A stretch of DNA of 7,976 bases from Chloroflexota bacterium (GTDB lineage: Bacteria > Chloroflexota > Anaerolineae > Anaerolineales > UBA11858): the NCBI GenBank assembly GCA_030666985.1, contig DAOUWT010000108.1, forward strand, positions 1-7,976, written 5' to 3'. Every line of letters starts with the position of its first letter. The stretch's first letter is position 1. The notes beneath the pieces are model-generated. The model had not been told where the DNA came from. It searched no databases and saw nothing but the letters and a program-made list of their open reading frames with translations. The translations under genes and the position numbers were made by a program. Positions 6,232 through 7,976 of this stretch are shown in pieces.

Positions 6232-7086
6232 ATGAACTCAAAATCAAACCTCAAAAAACAATATCCCGTCTTAGTTTTGTGCGGGAGCGACCCGGAGCGT
6301 AGAAAGCTGCTCCAAGTTCTTGACCCAGAGGGTAAATATCCCTCGAAAGCGCTGCTGCCTTTCCTGGAAAAGCGCGTCATTGACTGGCAACTCGAAGCTT
6401 TGAACGCATCCCCCTACGTGCAAAACATCTACCTACTTGGTTTAAGCGCAGACGAGGCTCCGTTTGACTTTCCCGTGCAGTATATCCCTTGCCAAACGAC
6501 AAGCAGCATCCTAGGAAAAATACAAACGGGATTGAAGTATCTTCGCGAGCAAGGCCAAGAGCCAGACATGATCGTAGTCAGCACCGCAGATACTCCAGGA
6601 ATAAGCACGAAGTCAATCAACACCTTCTTCGAAATACTAACTCGTTCCCAAGGCTATGATGCCATCATCACCAGTGTCCCCATAGGCATCACCGAGGAAA
6701 TCTTCCCGGATCATGGCCGGGTTGTGGCTTATCTGAGGGACCATCACATCTATCCTGGTGAGATGTTTGGCCTGACGCCTAAAGCGATCATAAAAGGCAA
6801 AGAGGTAATTGGAGAACTAACAACCCGCAGACGAAAGCTCAACAGAGAAGCCAAAAAGATCTCCCTGGGACCCATCCTTAGGTACATAGCCCGAAAACCC
6901 GGATTGTGGGTCATGATTCTCAAATACCTCCTGGGGAAACTTTCCCTGGCCGAGACGGAAAAATCTCTTTCAAAGGCCTTTAGTCTGCAATTGAAAGTCG
7001 TTGTTATTCCCGATCCCGGATTTGGGATGGATATGGATCTCCCGGAAGACTATGAAAGGCTCAAGGCGTATGTGCGGGGGAAGTGA
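6232..7086 (+). CDS. MobA-like nucleotidyltransferase family protein, substrate unknown
   Basis: The 284-aa protein resembles MobA-like NTP transferases (NTP_transf_3 type), cytoplasmic enzymes that join an NTP to a phosphorylated substrate. The start YPVLVLCGSDPERR (11-24) stands where the family has a nucleotide-binding LAGG loop; here it reads LCGSD and the glycine pair is incomplete. PSKALLPFLEKRVIDWQLEAL (37-57) matches the conserved KA-L-P segment. STADTPG (117-123) corresponds to the acidic metal-binding position. Residues 198-250 form a basic, helical insertion, and GFGMDMDLPEDYERL (263-277) is the typical closing motif. The gene follows hypE by 111 nt in the same direction, but nothing ties it to hydrogenase maturation. 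Its TGA stop (7084-7086) is in the first unit of array G. I am fairly sure of the fold, not of the reaction. Confidence 0.75.
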   Translation: MNSKSNLKKQYPVLVLCGSDPERRKLLQVLDPEGKYPSKALLPFLEKRVIDWQLEALNASPYVQNIYLLGLSADEAPFDFPVQYIPCQTTSSILGKIQTGLKYLREQGQEPDMIVVSTADTPGISTKSINTFFEILTRSQGYDAIITSVPIGITEEIFPDHGRVVAYLRDHHIYPGEMFGLTPKAIIKGKEVIGELTTRRRKLNREAKKISLGPILRYIARKPGLWVMILKYLLGKLSLAETEKSLSKAFSLQLKVVVIPDPGFGMDMDLPEDYERLKAYVRGK

Positions 7087-7150
7087 GCAAGTATGCAAAG
7101 GGCAAGGGGCAAGTGGGCAAGTGAGGAGTGGTGCGTGATGCGTGAAGTGG
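7080..7150. repeat. Degenerate heptamer array G between convergent genes (about 10 units)
   Basis: Units of seven such as GAAGTGA (7080), GCAAGTA (7087), GGCAAGG (7101), GGCAAGT (7108), GATGCGT (7137) and GAAGTGG (7144), with one 8-nt unit at 7115-7122. The stop codon of the nucleotidyltransferase gene falls in the first unit. The array fills almost the whole 70-nt gap between the convergent stops; no terminator hairpin is evident. Confidence 0.72.
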
Positions 7151-7156
7151 GGCTAA

Positions 7157-7976
7157 TCACACAGAATCTGGCTTCGGTTGCACGGATTGTTGAATTTTTC
7201 TCACCATGATATCAAAATCCCGGCGAGAACCATAAAAGCGTGCTATCAATTCACGGTTATTTTCTCTAACGGCTTGTACTGGCTCAGATAAGCGGATGAA
7301 ATATTTACGCGCGGCCCAAGAGGGGATCAGGCGAACGAAAAACAGCTGCGCGGCAGATATTCGCCTCTGCACAGTCTCGAAATACCCTTCCAAAGTATGG
7401 CTTCGAAAATGCAACAAAGCTTCAAGTTCATCCCCATCGGCCAAATAACCGGAATGGAAGTTCTTAATAGCAAAAGCGTACGCTGGCAAGGCTGATGGTT
7501 TAAGCCCATACAAAGAAATCATGCTGTAAACGAAATCCTTGGCCTTGATGCGGCAGCGCTCGCCCCCGCCCAGGTTGAATATCCGCCCCCACACCTCCTC
7601 GTGCTCGAGGGCCTCCACTAAGGCATAGCCGACATCGGCGCGGTGACACCACTCCAAAGCGGTGCCCAAGGGCATGTGGAACATTAGCGGTTGGATTCTG
7701 AGGCGGGAAGTCAGAACACCGCACAAGCGGAAGATCGTCCAGGGCACGCCCGCCTCTTGGATCAACCTTTCGGCCTCGATTTTCGTTTTGGCATACTCGT
7801 CGCCGAGGCTGGGTTGAAGAGGGTCTCCCACGCTGATATAGGGGTTTTCCACCCTGTCCCCGTAGACGGAGATTGATGAGGTGTAGATCAGCTTGGGGCG
7901 GGGATTCCGCTCCTGGATGGCGGCCATATTAGTGGCAGCCATCTTGGTGGCAGCCATCTTGATGGCAGCCATCTTG
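7157..7976 (-). CDS. NAD(P)-dependent epimerase/dehydratase-like SDR protein, C-terminal part (5' end outside window)
   Basis: This is an extended-SDR protein acting on a nucleotide sugar or related substrate; the exact substrate cannot be told. The frame is open to the window edge and about 272 codons are visible. The Rossmann GxxGxxG part must lie beyond position 7976. Visible: PKLIYTSSISVYGD with the catalytic Ser/Thr of TSS, then EYAKTK, the YxxxK catalytic pair (Tyr codon at 7795-7793), GVPWTIFRLCGV, a RADVGYALVEALEHEEVWGRIFNLGGG segment typical of SDR epimerases, and a basic C-terminal extension to QPKPDSV. The TGA stop is at 7159-7157, convergent with the nucleotidyltransferase gene. 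Ahead of IQERNPRPK, where SDRs have a helix like N-x-x-x-AI, the protein reads four times a KMAAT-like pentapeptide, encoded by a 15-bp tandem repeat. Whether the product is still functional depends on what lies beyond the edge. Confidence 0.82.
   Translation of the reverse strand, partial: KMAAIKMAATKMAATNMAAIQERNPRPKLIYTSSISVYGDRVENPYISVGDPLQPSLGDEYAKTKIEAERLIQEAGVPWTIFRLCGVLTSRLRIQPLMFHMPLGTALEWCHRADVGYALVEALEHEEVWGRIFNLGGGERCRIKAKDFVYSMISLYGLKPSALPAYAFAIKNFHSGYLADGDELEALLHFRSHTLEGYFETVQRRISAAQLFFVRLIPSWAARKYFIRLSEPVQAVRENNRELIARFYGSRRDFDIMVRKIQQSVQPKPDSV
7917..7976. repeat. 4 x 15-bp in-frame tandem repeat in the SDR gene
   Basis: Units begin at 7917, 7932, 7947 and 7962, based on ATGGCAGCCATCTTG. 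Units 2 and 3 are identical, unit 4 differs by one base, and unit 1, nearest the conserved SDR sequence, differs by several. On the - strand each unit gives one pentapeptide, read in order as KMAAI, KMAAT, KMAAT, NMAAI. The repeat reaches the window end, so the copy number is a minimum. Confidence 0.93.

Noticed and set aside
6114..6302. Short + frame reading SILDIGYRGLDIG after hypE
   Set aside because: The repetitive peptide is translation of array F, and the frame overlaps the start of the nucleotidyltransferase gene out of phase.
7917..7976. Pentapeptide-repeat (A(D/N)LxX) protein
   Set aside because: The KMAAT unit does not match the pentapeptide-repeat pattern, and the rest of the protein is clearly SDR.

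Overview
The window looks like a bacterial, probably metagenomic, segment. It carries most of a [NiFe]-hydrogenase maturation (hyp) operon on the + strand in the order hypB (3' part)-hypF-hypC-hypD-[inserted toxin-antitoxin module, - strand]-hypE. After it come a MobA-like nucleotidyltransferase gene (+) and, convergent with it, the 3' part of a sugar-epimerase-like SDR gene (-). The hyp proteins are recognised by their diagnostic motifs. The host is not certain. The GC-rich hyp genes, the type of nucleotidyltransferase and the unusual spacer repeats recall Chloroflexota (Anaerolineae-like bacteria), but that is an inference from general impression, not from a search.

Functionally, HypF and HypE make and carry the thiocarboxamide/thiocyanate that becomes the cyanide ligands. 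HypC and HypD assemble the Fe(CN)2CO unit, and HypB is the GTPase for nickel delivery. hypA and the hydrogenase structural genes are not in view. The nucleotidyltransferase and the SDR gene are probably unrelated to hydrogenase maturation.

Region by region: 1-414 hypB end; 421-2748 hypF; 2788-3060 hypC, ending in a 36-nt near-perfect palindrome that is translated; 3064-4152 hypD; 4241-4866 a Phd/YefM-VapC type module on the - strand with its own strong promoter at 4938-4967; 5068-6120 hypE; 6232-7086 nucleotidyltransferase; 7157-7976 SDR, whose upstream edge at the window end is a 4 x 15-bp in-frame tandem repeat.

The most striking signal lies between the genes. Six spacers hold degenerate tandem arrays with a period of seven bases (400-434, 2732-2766, 4148-4198, 4982-5077, 6125-6201, 7080-7150). 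Two sequence families recur; the other arrays have their own consensus. The arrays touch or enter the neighbouring genes: the stop codons of hypB, hypF, hypD and the nucleotidyltransferase gene and the start codons of hypF and hypE are made of array sequence. The toxin gene carries a single in-frame TGA exactly where its family has a conserved Trp, so the toxin looks dead or very recently broken while the antitoxin, its ribosome binding site and its promoter/operator are intact.
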